Positions 1 to 9,581 are shown, numbered from the stretch's first letter. The stretch: 64,000 nucleotides of DNA from Herbaspirillum seropedicae (GCF_001040945.1 NZ_CP011930.1:4645021-4709020), one strand, 5' to 3'. Notes: generated by a model from the sequence alone, not told the origin. A program made the numbers and translations.

Positions 1-49
1 GCCCAAGAACGAGGATGCCGACGAAGAATGAGCCAGGAGAGCCAAGCCC

Positions 50-745
50 ATGCACGTGCGTGACCTGATCCAGTTCCTGGGGGAACTGTCCGAGAGCAAC
101 AACCGCGCCTGGTTCGTCATGAACAAGCCGCGCTATGACATCCTGCGCGAGGAATTCCTGGCGCTGACCATCAAGCTCATCGCCGAGATCAGCAAGTTCG
201 ACCCGGCCATCGCGGGCTGCAACCCGAAGAAGGCGCTGTTTCGCATCAACCGCGACATGCGCTTCTCGCATGACAAGCGCCCCTACAAGACGCACTTCTC
301 CGCCGCCATCACGGCCAGCGGACTGAAGAAGCCCAGCCAGGGCGGTGGTCCGGCCTACTACTTCCATATCAATGAAGCGGGCCAGTTGCTCATCGCCGGC
401 GGCGAATACATGCCGCCCACGCCGCGCCTGCGGGCCATCCGCAATCGGGTGGTGGAAGATGCTGCGGGTTTCACCAAGATGCGCAAGAACAAGAAGCTGG
501 TGGCGACCTATGGCGACCTGCAGGACGAGGGCAAGCTGCAGCGCCCGCCCAAGGGATTTGATCCGGACACGCCCAATATCGAGTACGTGAAACTCAAGAG
601 CTTCATCGTCTGGAGCGAAGAGGATATCCGCAAGAAGATTCCGGCCGACCTCGGCAAGCGCGTGCTGGAAGGATTCAAGGACGCCTATCCGCTGGTGCAG
701 TGGCTGCGGGATATTCCGCTGGTCCAGGACGAGGCGGAGCAATGA
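50..745 (+). CDS. DUF2461 family protein
   Basis: A 231-residue, probably cytoplasmic protein of the DUF2461 (TIGR02453) family; the biochemical role of the family is unknown. The N-terminal NNRAWF, the central RFSHDKRPYKTHF and the later AGGEYMPP segment are the conserved family stretches, and the length is normal for it. No signal peptide or membrane segment is visible. The start ATG follows a GGAGAG-rich stretch. It lies on the plus strand upstream of the GntR regulator gene, with only 33 bases between them, so they may share a transcript, but no functional link is evident. Confidence 0.85.
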   Translation: MHVRDLIQFLGELSESNNRAWFVMNKPRYDILREEFLALTIKLIAEISKFDPAIAGCNPKKALFRINRDMRFSHDKRPYKTHFSAAITASGLKKPSQGGGPAYYFHINEAGQLLIAGGEYMPPTPRLRAIRNRVVEDAAGFTKMRKNKKLVATYGDLQDEGKLQRPPKGFDPDTPNIEYVKLKSFIVWSEEDIRKKIPADLGKRVLEGFKDAYPLVQWLRDIPLVQDEAEQ

Positions 746-778
746 GCGCCGCGCTGATCCGTGCGGGCAACTGAGCCC

Positions 779-1489
779 ATGACGAGCAAGAAGACGCCGC
801 CCAACCTGCAATTGCAGCAGGTGCGCATTTCGGACCAGATCGCCGACCACATCGTGCGCTACATCGCTGAGCACAAGCTGGAGCCGGGCCAAAGCCTGCC
901 CAGCGAGGGGGAGCTGACCCGGCTCTTCGGCGTGAGCCGCCCCACCGTGCGCGAAGCCACCAATGCGCTGGCCGGACGGGGACTGATCGCGGTCTCCAGC
1001 GGCAAGTCGCCCACCGTGCTGCCCTTGTCCAAGGTGCCCTTTTCCAACCTGGCGCAGCATGGGCTGGCCACCCAGCAGATCACCCCGATCCAGATCCTGG
1101 AAGTGCGCCATAGCCTGGATCTCCAGGCCGCCGTGCTGGCGGCGGAACACCGCACGCCTGCCGACATCGACCGGCTCAACGCCATCGTGGCGCAGATGCC
1201 GGCGGCGCTGGGCAATGTCGAAGCCTTTTCACCACTGGACGCGGCCTTCCACGAAGCCGTCGGGCAGGCCACCCAGAATCCCCTGCTGTCGGCCATCATC
1301 AGCGGCATCAGCCCCATCCTGTTCGACTCCACGCGCTCGGTCCATTCCCATACCCGCAACCAGCAGGAATGGGATTCGGTGCTGCTGAACCATCAGAACA
1401 TCGCCGCAGCCATCATCAACGGCAATGCCTCAGCGGCGCGCAGGCTGGTCGATATCCACTACGTGGATGCCTACAAGCGCTACGACTGA
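779..1489 (+). CDS. GntR/FadR-type transcriptional regulator (FCD domain), probable D-lactate regulator
   Basis: A 236-residue DNA-binding regulator of the FadR subfamily of GntR proteins. The N-terminal winged helix is clear (residues about 12-75, with LPSEGELTRLFGVSRPTVREA), and the rest is an all-helical FCD ligand-binding domain. It converges on the D-lactate dehydrogenase gene and lies next to the MFS carrier gene, so it probably senses lactate or a related hydroxy acid; this is inferred from context. A perfect ACCTGT-N3-ACAGGT palindrome upstream of the carrier (4751-4765) fits the FadR-subfamily operator pattern. A GTG at 761 is in frame and would add six residues; ATG 779 is preferred. 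Confidence 0.85.
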   Translation: MTSKKTPPNLQLQQVRISDQIADHIVRYIAEHKLEPGQSLPSEGELTRLFGVSRPTVREATNALAGRGLIAVSSGKSPTVLPLSKVPFSNLAQHGLATQQITPIQILEVRHSLDLQAAVLAAEHRTPADIDRLNAIVAQMPAALGNVEAFSPLDAAFHEAVGQATQNPLLSAIISGISPILFDSTRSVHSHTRNQQEWDSVLLNHQNIAAAIINGNASAARRLVDIHYVDAYKRYD

Positions 1490-1508
1490 GCGCTGCGCCC
1501 ATACCCCC

Positions 1509-3239
1509 TCAGCAGGCCGTCCTGCTGTGTTCTGAAGCCGCGTGCGCCGGGCAGCACGACTGGCCCCAGTGCTGCCGCGTGCTGGTCAGACCGATGCCGG
1601 GATTGAAGGAATTGGTCGGGTCCAGGCGGCGATAGAATTGCTCGACCTCAGGTCCGGCATGATAGAGATGGCCGAAGTTGTGCTCAGCCGGATAACGCGC
1701 CCCACGCGCTTCCAGCATGGCCAGCAGGCGCTGCTTGACGGCGTCGCAGTCACGGCCCTTCTTGACCAGGTATTCCTGGTGCATCACATGGCAGAAGAAG
1801 TGCCCGCAATACATCGTGAACTCGATCTGCTCGGCCAGCTCCTTGGGCAACACTTCGAACCAGTCATAGGTATTGCGCGGCAGGGCGACGTCGAGGGCGA
1901 CGATGTCTTCGACCGTGTCCTGATGCACGGCCCGGTAGCGATTGGCTGCATTGCCGATGGCGAAACGGTTCAGGAAGGCCGCGCCGGCCTCCTCGGCATC
2001 GCATTCGATGAAGCCGGCCTGCGCCGTCGGCAATATCGCATGAAGATAGGCGCGCGCCTCCTCGATGCCCTCATCGCCCATCTTGAGCAGTAGATGATGG
2101 GCGTATCGGTCCCGCATATCCTCCAGGCGCGGCGGCAGATGCGCGGGCAAGCGGTCCGCCAGGGCCTGCAGCAGGCGATCACTGAGGCTGCGTCCCAGCC
2201 CGAGCTTTTCGGTGAGGGCGTCGAAGCGGCTCTTGAGCGCAAAGGCCAGCGGCACCTTGTCGGTACCAGCCTTGCGGATATAGAGGAAGAGGTCCTTTCC
2301 GTACTTCCTGGCCAGGTCGTAGCCGGAACGATGCATGTATTCGCCGGCAATGGGGAGCGCGCGGAAATTGGAGAGGATATGGCGGCGCAGGTCTTCCAGC
2401 ACCGCAGGATCGTTGGCGCCGATGTAGAACACCTGGGTGACCTGGTCCGCCGCAAAGGTGTCCAGCCGCAATGCGAACACGGCAATCTTGCCGGCCGAGC
2501 CCGAGGCTTCGTAGAGCCGACGCGGGTCGGCGTTGAAGCGCGCCGGGACGGGCGAACTGATATCGCGCACATGGTCGGCATATTCACGGTCCGAGGCCAT
2601 CTGGCCGGGAACGTGATGCACCAGCGCCGGATCGATGTGACCGGCGTCGAGCTGTTGCAGGATGCGCTCAGGATCCTCGCCCAGGTCGATCCCCAGGTGA
2701 TTGACCAGTTCCAGCCGGCCTTGCTCATCGATGCGGGCAAACAGCGCGTACTGCGTATAGGCGGGACCGCGCTGTATCAGCGAGCCGCCCGAGTTGTTGC
2801 AGATGCCGCCAGTGATGGAAGCACCAATGCAGCTCGATCCGATCACCGAGTGCGGCTCGCGGCCTAGGGGCTTGAGACGGCGTTCCAGCTGGTCCAGCGT
2901 CACGCCGGGCTGGGAGAGTACCTGCTGCCCCTGGTCGAGCAGTTCCAGGCGCGTCAGGCGCATGGTATTGATCAACACCACCGGGCGATCATAGCCCTCG
3001 GCAATCGGCGTGGAGCCGCCTGTCAGGCCGGTATTGGCGGCCTGGCAGATGATGACCATGTTGGCCGCATGGCAGACCTGCAAGACGCGCCACATCTCCA
3101 GCAACCGTCCCGGACGCACTACGGCCAGGACTTCCCCACCGCCATAGCGCAATCCCTGGCGGAAACGCCGGGTCTGCGCATCGCCGGTCAGCACATGCTT
3201 GCTGCCGACGATGGCTTCCAACTTGCTGATCACATCCAT
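1509..3239 (-). CDS. dld: Quinone-dependent D-lactate dehydrogenase
   Basis: A 576-residue peripheral membrane flavoprotein that oxidises D-lactate to pyruvate and passes electrons to the quinone pool. The N-terminal FAD-binding type 4 domain shows the ANTGLTGGSTP and GGICNNSGGSLIQRGPAYTQ stretches. The C-terminal Dld-specific membrane-binding and cap region ends with DPTNSFNPGIGLTS. The length matches E. coli Dld (about 571 residues). An upstream in-frame ATG exists at 3272, but the ATG at 3239 has the better ribosome binding site (GGAAAGAAG). It lies downstream of the MFS gene in the same direction (79 bases apart), so uptake and oxidation are probably co-expressed. Confidence 0.92.
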   Translation of the reverse strand: MDVISKLEAIVGSKHVLTGDAQTRRFRQGLRYGGGEVLAVVRPGRLLEMWRVLQVCHAANMVIICQAANTGLTGGSTPIAEGYDRPVVLINTMRLTRLELLDQGQQVLSQPGVTLDQLERRLKPLGREPHSVIGSSCIGASITGGICNNSGGSLIQRGPAYTQYALFARIDEQGRLELVNHLGIDLGEDPERILQQLDAGHIDPALVHHVPGQMASDREYADHVRDISSPVPARFNADPRRLYEASGSAGKIAVFALRLDTFAADQVTQVFYIGANDPAVLEDLRRHILSNFRALPIAGEYMHRSGYDLARKYGKDLFLYIRKAGTDKVPLAFALKSRFDALTEKLGLGRSLSDRLLQALADRLPAHLPPRLEDMRDRYAHHLLLKMGDEGIEEARAYLHAILPTAQAGFIECDAEEAGAAFLNRFAIGNAANRYRAVHQDTVEDIVALDVALPRNTYDWFEVLPKELAEQIEFTMYCGHFFCHVMHQEYLVKKGRDCDAVKQRLLAMLEARGARYPAEHNFGHLYHAGPEVEQFYRRLDPTNSFNPGIGLTSTRQHWGQSCCPAHAASEHSRTAC

Positions 3240-3317
3240 CGTTCTTCTTTCCATCGTCATCGTGATCGCCATCCCGCCCGGCCCGACCCGGGCCGGTCAC
3301 AGCATGGCTGCCGCCGT

Positions 3318-4655
3318 TCAGGCGCTGGCCGTCACCGCAGCGGGACCACGCTTGCGGCCGCCCAGCGCGATGAGCACACCGGCCAGGAACAAGGCGCCTC
3401 CCAGCATCATCAGGCCGTAACGGGGCGAGCCGAAGGCAGTGGTCAATGCCCCAAGCAGGTAAGGCCCGACGAAGCCGCCGAGATTGCCCACGGAATTGAT
3501 GATCGCGATCCCTGCGGCAGCCGTGGCGCCGGTGAAGTAGGCGCCCGGGAAGCCCCAGAACAAGGCAATCGAGGTCAGGCTGCCGCCCACCGCGATGGCG
3601 ATGCCCGCCAGGGTGATGTAGATGTTGTGCGGGAACAGCGTGCACAGCACCAGGGCCAGGCCGGCGACCATGGAGACCGCCACCGAATAGCTGCGATGCT
3701 TGCCCGCCTTCTCGGCATGACGGGTGATGAACACCATGGCGGTCGCGCCGAGAATGTAGGGAATGGCCGAGATCATGCCGATGTCGAGCACCGATTTCAC
3801 GCCCGCGTCGCGGATGATGGTGGGCGCCCAGAAATTGATGCCGTAGCTGCCGATCATCATCAGCAGATACACCAGCGCCAGGAACCACAGGATGGGCAAG
3901 GCGTACAGGCTCTTGAGCGGGACGTTGACCTTTTCCTTGTTCTCGGCGGCCAGGCGACGGGCCAGCTCGGCCTTTTCCTCCGGCGCCAGCCACTTGGCGC
4001 TGGCGATGTCATTGGAGAGCACGAACAGGATGACGATACCCAGCAAACAAGCCGGCAGCGCTTCGATGACGAACATCCATTGCCAGCCGGCCAGCGAGTC
4101 GCCGCTGCCCATGAACTGCATCAGCGCCCCGCTGATGGGACCGCCGAGGATGTAGGAAAAGGGATTGCCCAGCAATACCACCGCCATCACGCGGCTGTGC
4201 ATGGCCGCGGGATACCAGTAGGTCATGTAGAGGATCACGCCAGGGAAGAAGCCCGCCTCCGAGGCCCCCAGCAGGAAGCGCAAGGTGTAGAAGACCGTTT
4301 CATTGCTCACGCCCAACCACTGGGCGATGGGGGCTGTAAAGGCCATCAGCGAGGAAATCATGCCCCAGGTGATCATGATGCGCGCGATCCAGATCTTGGC
4401 GCCCACGCGATGCAGGATCAGGTTGCTGGGCACTTCGAAGATGAAATAACCCAGGAAGAAGATACCCGCCCCCAGCCCATAGGCCGCCTCCGACATGCCC
4501 AGGTCGCTCAGCATGGAGAGCTTGGCGAAGCCCACGTTGACCCGGTCGAGGTAGGCAATCACATAGCCCAGCAGCAGCCAGGGCAGGATTTTCCACGTCA
4601 CTTTCTTGTACAGCCCGTCAAACTGCACAGCACTGCCCTGGCTTGCATTTGCCAT
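3318..4655 (-). CDS. MFS transporter, anion:cation symporter type
   Basis: A 445-residue inner-membrane carrier of the major facilitator superfamily with about 12 hydrophobic helices. The opening WKILPWLLLGYVIAYLDRVN and the GYFIFEVPSN stretch in the first half are characteristic of the ACS (tartrate/hexuronate/phthalate) group, which imports organic anions with protons. Its neighbour dld and the nearby GntR regulator suggest that lactate or a related hydroxy acid is the substrate. That is an inference, because ACS carriers cannot be assigned a substrate from sequence. It is the first gene of the carrier-dld pair, and its upstream region holds a GntR-type palindrome. Confidence 0.85.
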   Translation of the reverse strand: MANASQGSAVQFDGLYKKVTWKILPWLLLGYVIAYLDRVNVGFAKLSMLSDLGMSEAAYGLGAGIFFLGYFIFEVPSNLILHRVGAKIWIARIMITWGMISSLMAFTAPIAQWLGVSNETVFYTLRFLLGASEAGFFPGVILYMTYWYPAAMHSRVMAVVLLGNPFSYILGGPISGALMQFMGSGDSLAGWQWMFVIEALPACLLGIVILFVLSNDIASAKWLAPEEKAELARRLAAENKEKVNVPLKSLYALPILWFLALVYLLMMIGSYGINFWAPTIIRDAGVKSVLDIGMISAIPYILGATAMVFITRHAEKAGKHRSYSVAVSMVAGLALVLCTLFPHNIYITLAGIAIAVGGSLTSIALFWGFPGAYFTGATAAAGIAIINSVGNLGGFVGPYLLGALTTAFGSPRYGLMMLGGALFLAGVLIALGGRKRGPAAVTASA

Positions 4656-4750
4656 CTGTTGTCTCCAGTCAATTTCTTATTGTCGATACCCAGCGCCCGG
4701 ATCGCCCTGACGGGCAATCGGACAAAAAAGGCAGGCAGACATACTTATCT

Positions 4751-4765
4751 ACCTGTCAGACAGGT
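4751..4765. promoter_or_regulatory. Probable GntR/FadR-type operator upstream of the MFS-dld pair
   Basis: The 15-base perfect inverted repeat ACCTGT-CAG-ACAGGT lies about 90 bases before the carrier start. Its core TGT-N3-ACA fits the FadR-subfamily consensus (TNGTNNNACNA). A FadR-type regulator is encoded about 3 kb away, so autonomous control of this locus is the simple reading. Binding itself is inferred. Confidence 0.6.
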
Positions 4766-4883
4766 TAGCGGATTTGCGGCAATTCTGCAACCGTCAGCGA
4801 CAGTCAGGCCAGCAAGGGGCGATGGAATGGCTCGGTAGAAGTGATGCGCGAAGGGACGACAGGCGCGGGTGGGAAGGTAGACA

Positions 4884-4905
4884 GGCAGGCCGGTTCCGGC
4901 CTGCC
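4884..4905 (-). terminator. Perfect palindrome downstream of tatC, possible terminator
   Basis: GGCAGGCCGG-TT-CCGGCCTGCC forms a perfect 10-bp stem with a two-base loop, 23 bases past the tatC stop on the minus strand. No T tract follows, so it may be a weak or Rho-assisted terminator, or an RNA 3'-end stabiliser, for the long his-tat transcript. Confidence 0.5.
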
Positions 4906-4928
4906 CTGCTGCATCGGCAGCGGCGGCA

Positions 4929-5699
4929 TCAGTCCGAGGTGGAACTGCCCGCTTCGGTGGCGGGCGCCTGGGTGGCGCGTTCGAAGATGGGCGCCACCAG
5001 CAGGCCGACTTCGTAGAGCAGCACCAGCGGCACGGCCAGCATCAGCTGGCTCATCACGTCGGGCGGGGTGACCACGGCGGCGATGATGAAGGCGCCGACG
5101 ATCACATAGGGGCGCACCTGCTTGAGCTTGGCCAGCGGGACCAGGCCCATGCGCACCAGCACGATCACGATCACCGGCACCTCGAAGGTCACGCCGAAGG
5201 CGACGAACATGGTCAGCACGAAATCGACATAGCTATCGATGTCCGGCGCCACCGAGACCGACTTGGGCGCGAAGTTGTTGATGAAGGGGAAGACCACGCC
5301 AAAGACGAAGAAGTAGCAGAACGCCACCCCGGCCACGAACAAGACCGACGAGGAGATCACCAGCGGTGCGATCAGGCGCTTTTCGTGCGTGTAGAGACCC
5401 GGCGCGACGAAGGCCCACAGCTGGTAGAGCACCCAGGGCAGCGAGACCAGCACCGCCACCAGCATGGTGACCTTGATGGGGATGAGGAAGGGCGTGATCA
5501 CGCCGGTGGCGATCATCTTGCTGCCGGCCGGCAGCGCGTGGATCATCGGTGCGGCCAGCACATCGAAGATGTGGGCCGCGAAGGGCATCATGCACAGGAA
5601 CACCACCAGCACCACCGCAGCCGCCTTGACGATGCGGCTGCGCAGCTCGATCAGGTGTGAGATGAAGGTGTCTTCGGCCTGGGTGTTTTCTTCAGCCAT
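4929..5699 (-). CDS. tatC: Sec-independent (twin-arginine) translocase subunit TatC
   Basis: A 256-residue inner-membrane protein with six predicted helices. It is the twin-arginine signal-peptide receptor of the Tat pathway and works with TatB and TatA to export folded proteins. The opening FISHLIELRSRI and the later FGVTFEVPV stretch are TatC hallmarks. It is the last gene of tatA-tatB-tatC at the end of the his cluster, 61 bases after tatB. The length is normal. Confidence 0.96.
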   Translation of the reverse strand: MAEENTQAEDTFISHLIELRSRIVKAAAVVLVVFLCMMPFAAHIFDVLAAPMIHALPAGSKMIATGVITPFLIPIKVTMLVAVLVSLPWVLYQLWAFVAPGLYTHEKRLIAPLVISSSVLFVAGVAFCYFFVFGVVFPFINNFAPKSVSVAPDIDSYVDFVLTMFVAFGVTFEVPVIVIVLVRMGLVPLAKLKQVRPYVIVGAFIIAAVVTPPDVMSQLMLAVPLVLLYEVGLLVAPIFERATQAPATEAGSSTSD

Positions 5700-5750
5700 G
5701 GAATTGGAGCATTCTGATGAAGTGGGACGCGCTGCGCCAGATGAGAAGAA

Positions 5751-5770
5751 CTAGAAGAAACTAGAAGAAA
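5751..5770. repeat. Tandem 10-bp direct repeat at the tatB stop
   Basis: CTAGAAGAAA occurs twice back to back. The right copy supplies the tatB stop and last codons (minus strand), so the left copy is a duplicate of the gene end just beyond the stop, probably from slippage. Confidence 0.7.
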
Positions 5771-6282
5771 CCAGCAGACTTGCCCGCGCCCACCGGTCGA
5801 CGGTACTTGGCCACGCGGGCCGACGCCGAGATCACGCGGGTCCTGTGGCCGCTCTGGTGCTTGTACCAGGCCGGCACGCCGGTGGTGCGCGAGAGCTTCT
5901 TGCGGCGGAAGGCCTTGGCCTTGATGGCCAGCAGCGAGGGATCGGGCTGACGGGTCCAGTTGCCGGCGGCGGCGCTGTCCGAGCCGGAAGCGTCATCGCC
6001 GCCGTTCCAGGCGTCATTGAGCGAGGCTTCGGTCTCGGCCATGCTCTTGTGGATGCTGCCGCTGACCTCGCTGGCGGCTGACTCCACGTCCTGGCGCATC
6101 TTGCGCAGCTCGTCGAGTTCCATCTCGCGGCTGACCTCCGACTTGACGTCGTTGATGTAGCGCTGGGCGCGGCCGAACAGCGTGCCGGCCATGCGCGCCA
6201 CCTTGGGCAGGCGTTCCGGGCCGATCACGACCAGCGCGACCACGCCAATCAAGGCCAGCTTGGTAAGGCCGATATCAATCAT
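5761..6282 (-). CDS. tatB: Sec-independent translocase subunit TatB
   Basis: A 173-residue TatB: an N-terminal membrane anchor (MIDIGLTKLALIGVVALVVIG), then the PERLP hinge and an amphipathic helix. The long polar C-terminus is variable in the family. TatB pairs with TatC in the substrate-receptor complex. The tail is rich in basic residues and ends in SAGFF right at a tandem repeat, so its last residues may be poorly conserved. It sits between tatA and tatC in the usual order. Confidence 0.94.
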   Translation of the reverse strand: MIDIGLTKLALIGVVALVVIGPERLPKVARMAGTLFGRAQRYINDVKSEVSREMELDELRKMRQDVESAASEVSGSIHKSMAETEASLNDAWNGGDDASGSDSAAAGNWTRQPDPSLLAIKAKAFRRKKLSRTTGVPAWYKHQSGHRTRVISASARVAKYRRPVGAGKSAGFF

Positions 6283-6402
6283 GGGCTTGTGTGGACTTTA
6301 AGGACAAGAGCAGCAGAGCTGCCCGGGAGACTGGACGTCCGCACCAGGCGCGGACAGCAAAACGGTGCGGCCCGGCACAATATCGCACCGGGCGCTGCCT
6401 GA

Positions 6403-6606
6403 TCAGGTGCCGGACTTGTCTTTTTCCTTGGCCTGCACGTCGATGGCCGCGTCCTTCTTCTCTTCCTCTGCGCCCTTGACGCCATCCTTGAAGCCCTTGA
6501 CTGCCTTGCCCAGGTCGGAACCCATGTTGCCGAGCTTCTTGGTGCCGAAGACCAGCATCACGATCACCAGAACAATCAGCCAATGCCAAATACTGAACGA
6601 ACCCAT
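6403..6606 (-). CDS. tatA: Sec-independent translocase subunit TatA
   Basis: A 67-residue pore-forming Tat subunit. It has a short N-terminal membrane helix ([17 protein letters not shown]), the conserved FGTKKL hinge, an amphipathic helix with [11 protein letters not shown], and a charged tail. The length is typical. A good ribosome site (AGGAGAAGAGA) precedes the ATG. It is 73 bases downstream of the HIT gene and starts the tat group at the end of the his cluster. Confidence 0.96.
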   Translation of the reverse strand: MGSFSIWHWLIVLVIVMLVFGTKKLGNMGSDLGKAVKGFKDGVKGAEEEKKDAAIDVQAKEKDKSGT

Positions 6607-6679
6607 TCTCTTCTCCTAAGCGGACATCCCTGCCCTGTGTACAAGTGTGAAACCGGCCAGCCCCCGGGCTGGCGAATCC

Positions 6680-7060
6680 TTATTGTTGCACGAACCGTAC
6701 CCGCCACGGATGCGGGCCGCCGATGACATGCATGTGCAGATGGTACACCTCTTGGCCGCCATCCGGTCCGGTGTTGATGATGGTCTTGAAACCGCCGCTG
6801 GGCTTGCCCTCGGCGTCCAGGCCATAGCCGCAGCCCTGCTCGGCGGCCAGGCGCGGCGCCAGGGCCAGCATCTTGCCCAGCACGGCGGCATGCTGCTCAC
6901 CACAATCGGCCAGAGTCGCCACATGCTGGCGCGGCACGATCAGGAAATGCACTGGGGCGGCCGGGTTGATGTCGTGGAAGGCGATCAGGTCCTCGTCCTC
7001 GTAGATCTTCTTCGAGGGGATCTGGCCTGCAGCGATCTTACAGAAAATGCAATTATCCAA
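6680..7060 (-). CDS. HIT-family nucleotide hydrolase
   Basis: A 126-residue histidine-triad protein with the HLHMHV active-site triad near the C-terminus and the CIFCKI opening of the HINT-like branch. These proteins hydrolyse phosphoramidate or adenylated nucleotides. The start is placed at a TTG (giving MDNCIFCK), which has AGGAG eight bases upstream. An ATG much further upstream (7180) would add an unrelated tail overlapping hisE. It lies between hisE and tatA, a standard position in Burkholderiales. Confidence 0.9.
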   Translation of the reverse strand: MDNCIFCKIAAGQIPSKKIYEDEDLIAFHDINPAAPVHFLIVPRQHVATLADCGEQHAAVLGKMLALAPRLAAEQGCGYGLDAEGKPSGGFKTIINTGPDGGQEVYHLHMHVIGGPHPWRVRFVQQ

Positions 7061-7109
7061 AGCCGTACTCCTGGGGAAACAAGGGGGAAATGGGAAGACC
7101 GGTGGCCGA

Positions 7110-7448
7110 TCAGTCCTTGCGGGCAGCCTTTTCTTCCAGGCCGGAGAGGCCTTCGCGACGGGCCAGCTCGTTGAGCACATCCTGCGGGCTCAAGTCGAAC
7201 TGCGCCAGCAGCACCATGGAATGGAACCACAGGTCGGCGCATTCGTAGAGCACCTTGTACTTGTCGCCAGAGACGCGGGCATCCTTGGCGGCCATGACAG
7301 TTTCGGTAGCTTCCTCGCCGATCTTCTTGAGGATGGCGTCGTCGCCCTTGGAAAACAGCTTGGCGACATAGGATTTCTCTGGATTGCCGCCATTGGCCAG
7401 CTTGCGCGACTCGATGACCTCGGCCAGGCGCTTCAGGGTTTCACTCAT
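7110..7448 (-). CDS. hisE: Phosphoribosyl-ATP pyrophosphatase
   Basis: A 112-residue enzyme for the second step of histidine synthesis (PR-ATP to PR-AMP plus pyrophosphate). It is a MazG-like all-alpha protein; the metal-binding [13 protein letters not shown] and [12 protein letters not shown] helices are present. The start overlaps the hisI stop by four bases (ATGA), which indicates translational coupling. The upstream in-frame extension to 7592 is rejected because it would run into hisI. Confidence 0.95.
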   Translation of the reverse strand: MSETLKRLAEVIESRKLANGGNPEKSYVAKLFSKGDDAILKKIGEEATETVMAAKDARVSGDKYKVLYECADLWFHSMVLLAQFDLSPQDVLNELARREGLSGLEEKAARKD

Positions 7449-7945
7449 GATGGGGTCTTGTCGCTGTCGACGGGCTTGGGGATGCTCTTGCGCACGCGCT
7501 TGGGCTTGGCTTCCGGCTCGGCCGCAGTCGCTGCAGGACCGCCGCCGGCGCCGGGTTGCAGGTCCTTCAGGACCGGCTCGACGGTGACCCACTCGCCACT
7601 GTCGGCGCTGCCTTCGAATTTCTGGAAGAAACAGGAATGACGTCCGGTATGGCAGGCGATGCCGGCCACCTGCTCGACCTTGAGCAGCACCACGTCTTCA
7701 TCGCAATCCAGGCGAATCTCGTGGACCTTCTGGAAGTGGCCGGATTCTTCGCCCTTGTGCCACAGCTTCTTGCGCGAGCGGCTCCAGTAGACGGCCTGGC
7801 CGATCTCCACGGTGCGCGCCAGCGCCTCGCGATTCATCCAGGCGAACATCAGCACATCATTGCTGCCGACTTCCTGGGCGATCACCGGCACCAGGCCGAC
7901 TTCGTCCCATTTGACCTTGTTGAGCCATTTGGCGCTGATGCTCAT
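7445..7945 (-). CDS. hisI: Phosphoribosyl-AMP cyclohydrolase
   Basis: A 166-residue enzyme for the third histidine step, opening the adenine ring of PR-AMP. The zinc and active-site stretches [27 protein letters not shown] and [10 protein letters not shown] are intact. It carries a C-terminal tail of about 35 residues rich in Ala, Lys and Pro that is longer than the usual 130-140-residue single-domain protein; the tail looks disordered. It overlaps both hisF and hisE by four bases. Confidence 0.95.
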   Translation of the reverse strand: MSISAKWLNKVKWDEVGLVPVIAQEVGSNDVLMFAWMNREALARTVEIGQAVYWSRSRKKLWHKGEESGHFQKVHEIRLDCDEDVVLLKVEQVAGIACHTGRHSCFFQKFEGSADSGEWVTVEPVLKDLQPGAGGGPAATAAEPEAKPKRVRKSIPKPVDSDKTPS

Positions 7946-8706
7946 GCCAGCCTCATGGAAATGTTCTGGTCGGCCATGAAGCGCTTGGCTTCCTGCACGG
8001 TGTGCTGGCCATAGTGGAAGATGCTGGCGGCCAGCACCGCATCGGCCTTGCCCTTGGTGATGCCGTCGGCCAGGTCCTGCAGGCCGCCCACGCCACCGGA
8101 GGCGATCACGGGGATGCTGACCGCTTCCGAGACCGCGCGGGTCAGGTCGAGGTCGAAACCGCTCTTGGTGCCGTCGCGGTCCATGCTGGTCAAGAGGATC
8201 TCGCCCGCGCCCAGTTGCGCCATCTTGCGCGCCCATTCGACCGCGTCCAGGCCGGTGGCCTTGCGGCCGCCGTGGGTGTAGACCTCCCACTTGCCGTCAC
8301 CGGCGCGCTTGGCGTCGATGGCCACCACGATGCATTGCGAACCGTACTTGCTGGCGGCGTCGGCCACCAGCTGCGGATTGGTCACGGCCGAGGTGTTGAT
8401 GCCGACCTTGTCGGCGCCGGCATTGAGCAGGCGACGCACATCTTCCACCGCGCGCACGCCGCCACCCACGGTCAGGGGGATGAAGACCTGCGAGGCTACG
8501 GCTTCGATGATGTCCAGGATCAGGTCGCGGCCATCGGAGGAAGCGGTGATATCGAGGAAGGTCAGCTCATCAGCGCCCTGCTCGTCATAGCGACGCGCGA
8601 TCTCGACCGGATCGCCGGCATCGCGCAGCTCCAGGAAATTGACGCCCTTGACCACGCGACCAGCGGTCACGTCCAGGCAAGGGATGATGCGTTTTGCAAG
8701 GGCCAT
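7942..8706 (-). CDS. hisF: Imidazole glycerol phosphate synthase, cyclase subunit
   Basis: A 254-residue TIM-barrel protein that condenses ammonia from HisH with PRFAR to give IGP and AICAR. It begins with the diagnostic [12 protein letters not shown], and has DITASSDGR and the phosphate-binding loops GGGVR and ASGGVG. The start overlaps nothing: one base separates it from hisA. Its 3' end overlaps hisI by four bases. Confidence 0.97.
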   Translation of the reverse strand: MALAKRIIPCLDVTAGRVVKGVNFLELRDAGDPVEIARRYDEQGADELTFLDITASSDGRDLILDIIEAVASQVFIPLTVGGGVRAVEDVRRLLNAGADKVGINTSAVTNPQLVADAASKYGSQCIVVAIDAKRAGDGKWEVYTHGGRKATGLDAVEWARKMAQLGAGEILLTSMDRDGTKSGFDLDLTRAVSEAVSIPVIASGGVGGLQDLADGITKGKADAVLAASIFHYGQHTVQEAKRFMADQNISMRLA

Positions 8707-8707
8707 G

Positions 8708-9505
8708 TTATTTGCTGCCGGACAGGCGGTTGGCTTCCAGTTCGCGCGTGAGTTCATCGGCGCGATCCTGGCCGCTGCGCAGGTCCAGCGTGCCTTCGTA
8801 GATGGAACGACCGCAGATGACGGCTTCGATGCCTTCATCCTCGACGCGGCACAGCGCCTCGACGTCGCCCACGTTGTGGACGCCGCCCGAAGCGATGATG
8901 GGAATGGTCACCGCCTGCGCCAGGCGCACGGTGGCTTCGATGTTGACGCCGCCCATCATGCCGTCGCGGCCGATGTCGGTGTAGACGATGGCTTCGCAGC
9001 CATAGCCTTCGAACTTCTGCGCCAGGTCCACCACTTCGTGGCCGGACAGCTTGCTCCAGCCGTCGGTGGCGACCTTGCCGTCCTTGGCGTCCAGGCCGAC
9101 GATGATCTGGCCGGGGAAGGCGCTGCAGGCGTCATGCAGGAAACCGGGGTTCTTCACCGCAGCGGTGCCGATGATGATGTAGGACAGGCCGTCGTCCAGG
9201 TAGCGTTCGATGGTATCGAGATCGCGGATGCCGCCGCCCAGTTGCACCGGGATTTCCTCGACTTCGTTTTCTTCGGCGAAGCTGGCCACCGCCTTGAGGA
9301 TGGCCTTGACCGCCGCCTCGTTCTTGGGCTTGCCGGCAAAGGCGCCGTTCAGGTCCACCAGGTGCAGGCGGCGCGCGCCCTGCTTGAGCCAGTGCAGGGC
9401 CATTTCCGCCGGATCTTCGGAGAAAACGGTGGCTTGGTCCATATCACCTTGTTTGAGGCGTACGCAATGACCGTCTTTCAGGTCGATGGCGGGTATGAGC
9501 AGCAT
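8708..9505 (-). CDS. hisA: Phosphoribosylformimino-AICAR-phosphate isomerase
   Basis: A 265-residue TIM-barrel isomerase for the fourth histidine step. The start is set at the [12 protein letters not shown] sequence typical of HisA N-termini; the upstream open frame runs into the hisH region and is not needed. Phosphate-binding GGGIRD and ASGGV loops are present. It is slightly longer than many HisA proteins (about 245), with a polar C-terminal extension. Confidence 0.96.
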   Translation of the reverse strand: MLLIPAIDLKDGHCVRLKQGDMDQATVFSEDPAEMALHWLKQGARRLHLVDLNGAFAGKPKNEAAVKAILKAVASFAEENEVEEIPVQLGGGIRDLDTIERYLDDGLSYIIIGTAAVKNPGFLHDACSAFPGQIIVGLDAKDGKVATDGWSKLSGHEVVDLAQKFEGYGCEAIVYTDIGRDGMMGGVNIEATVRLAQAVTIPIIASGGVHNVGDVEALCRVEDEGIEAVICGRSIYEGTLDLRSGQDRADELTRELEANRLSGSK

Positions 9506-9581
9506 GGCTAGGGGATGACTAGTCAGTAAAAAGAAGGGTTGTCGAAGCTCAGCAGGCTGATTCTTGCCGGAAAGACAAAAA

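Noticed and set aside
3069..4838. A 589-residue open frame on the plus strand across the MFS gene and dld
   Set aside because: It is antisense to two clear genes, consists of low-complexity His/Gln/Asp/Gly-rich sequence typical of the complement of GC-rich coding DNA, and matches no domain.
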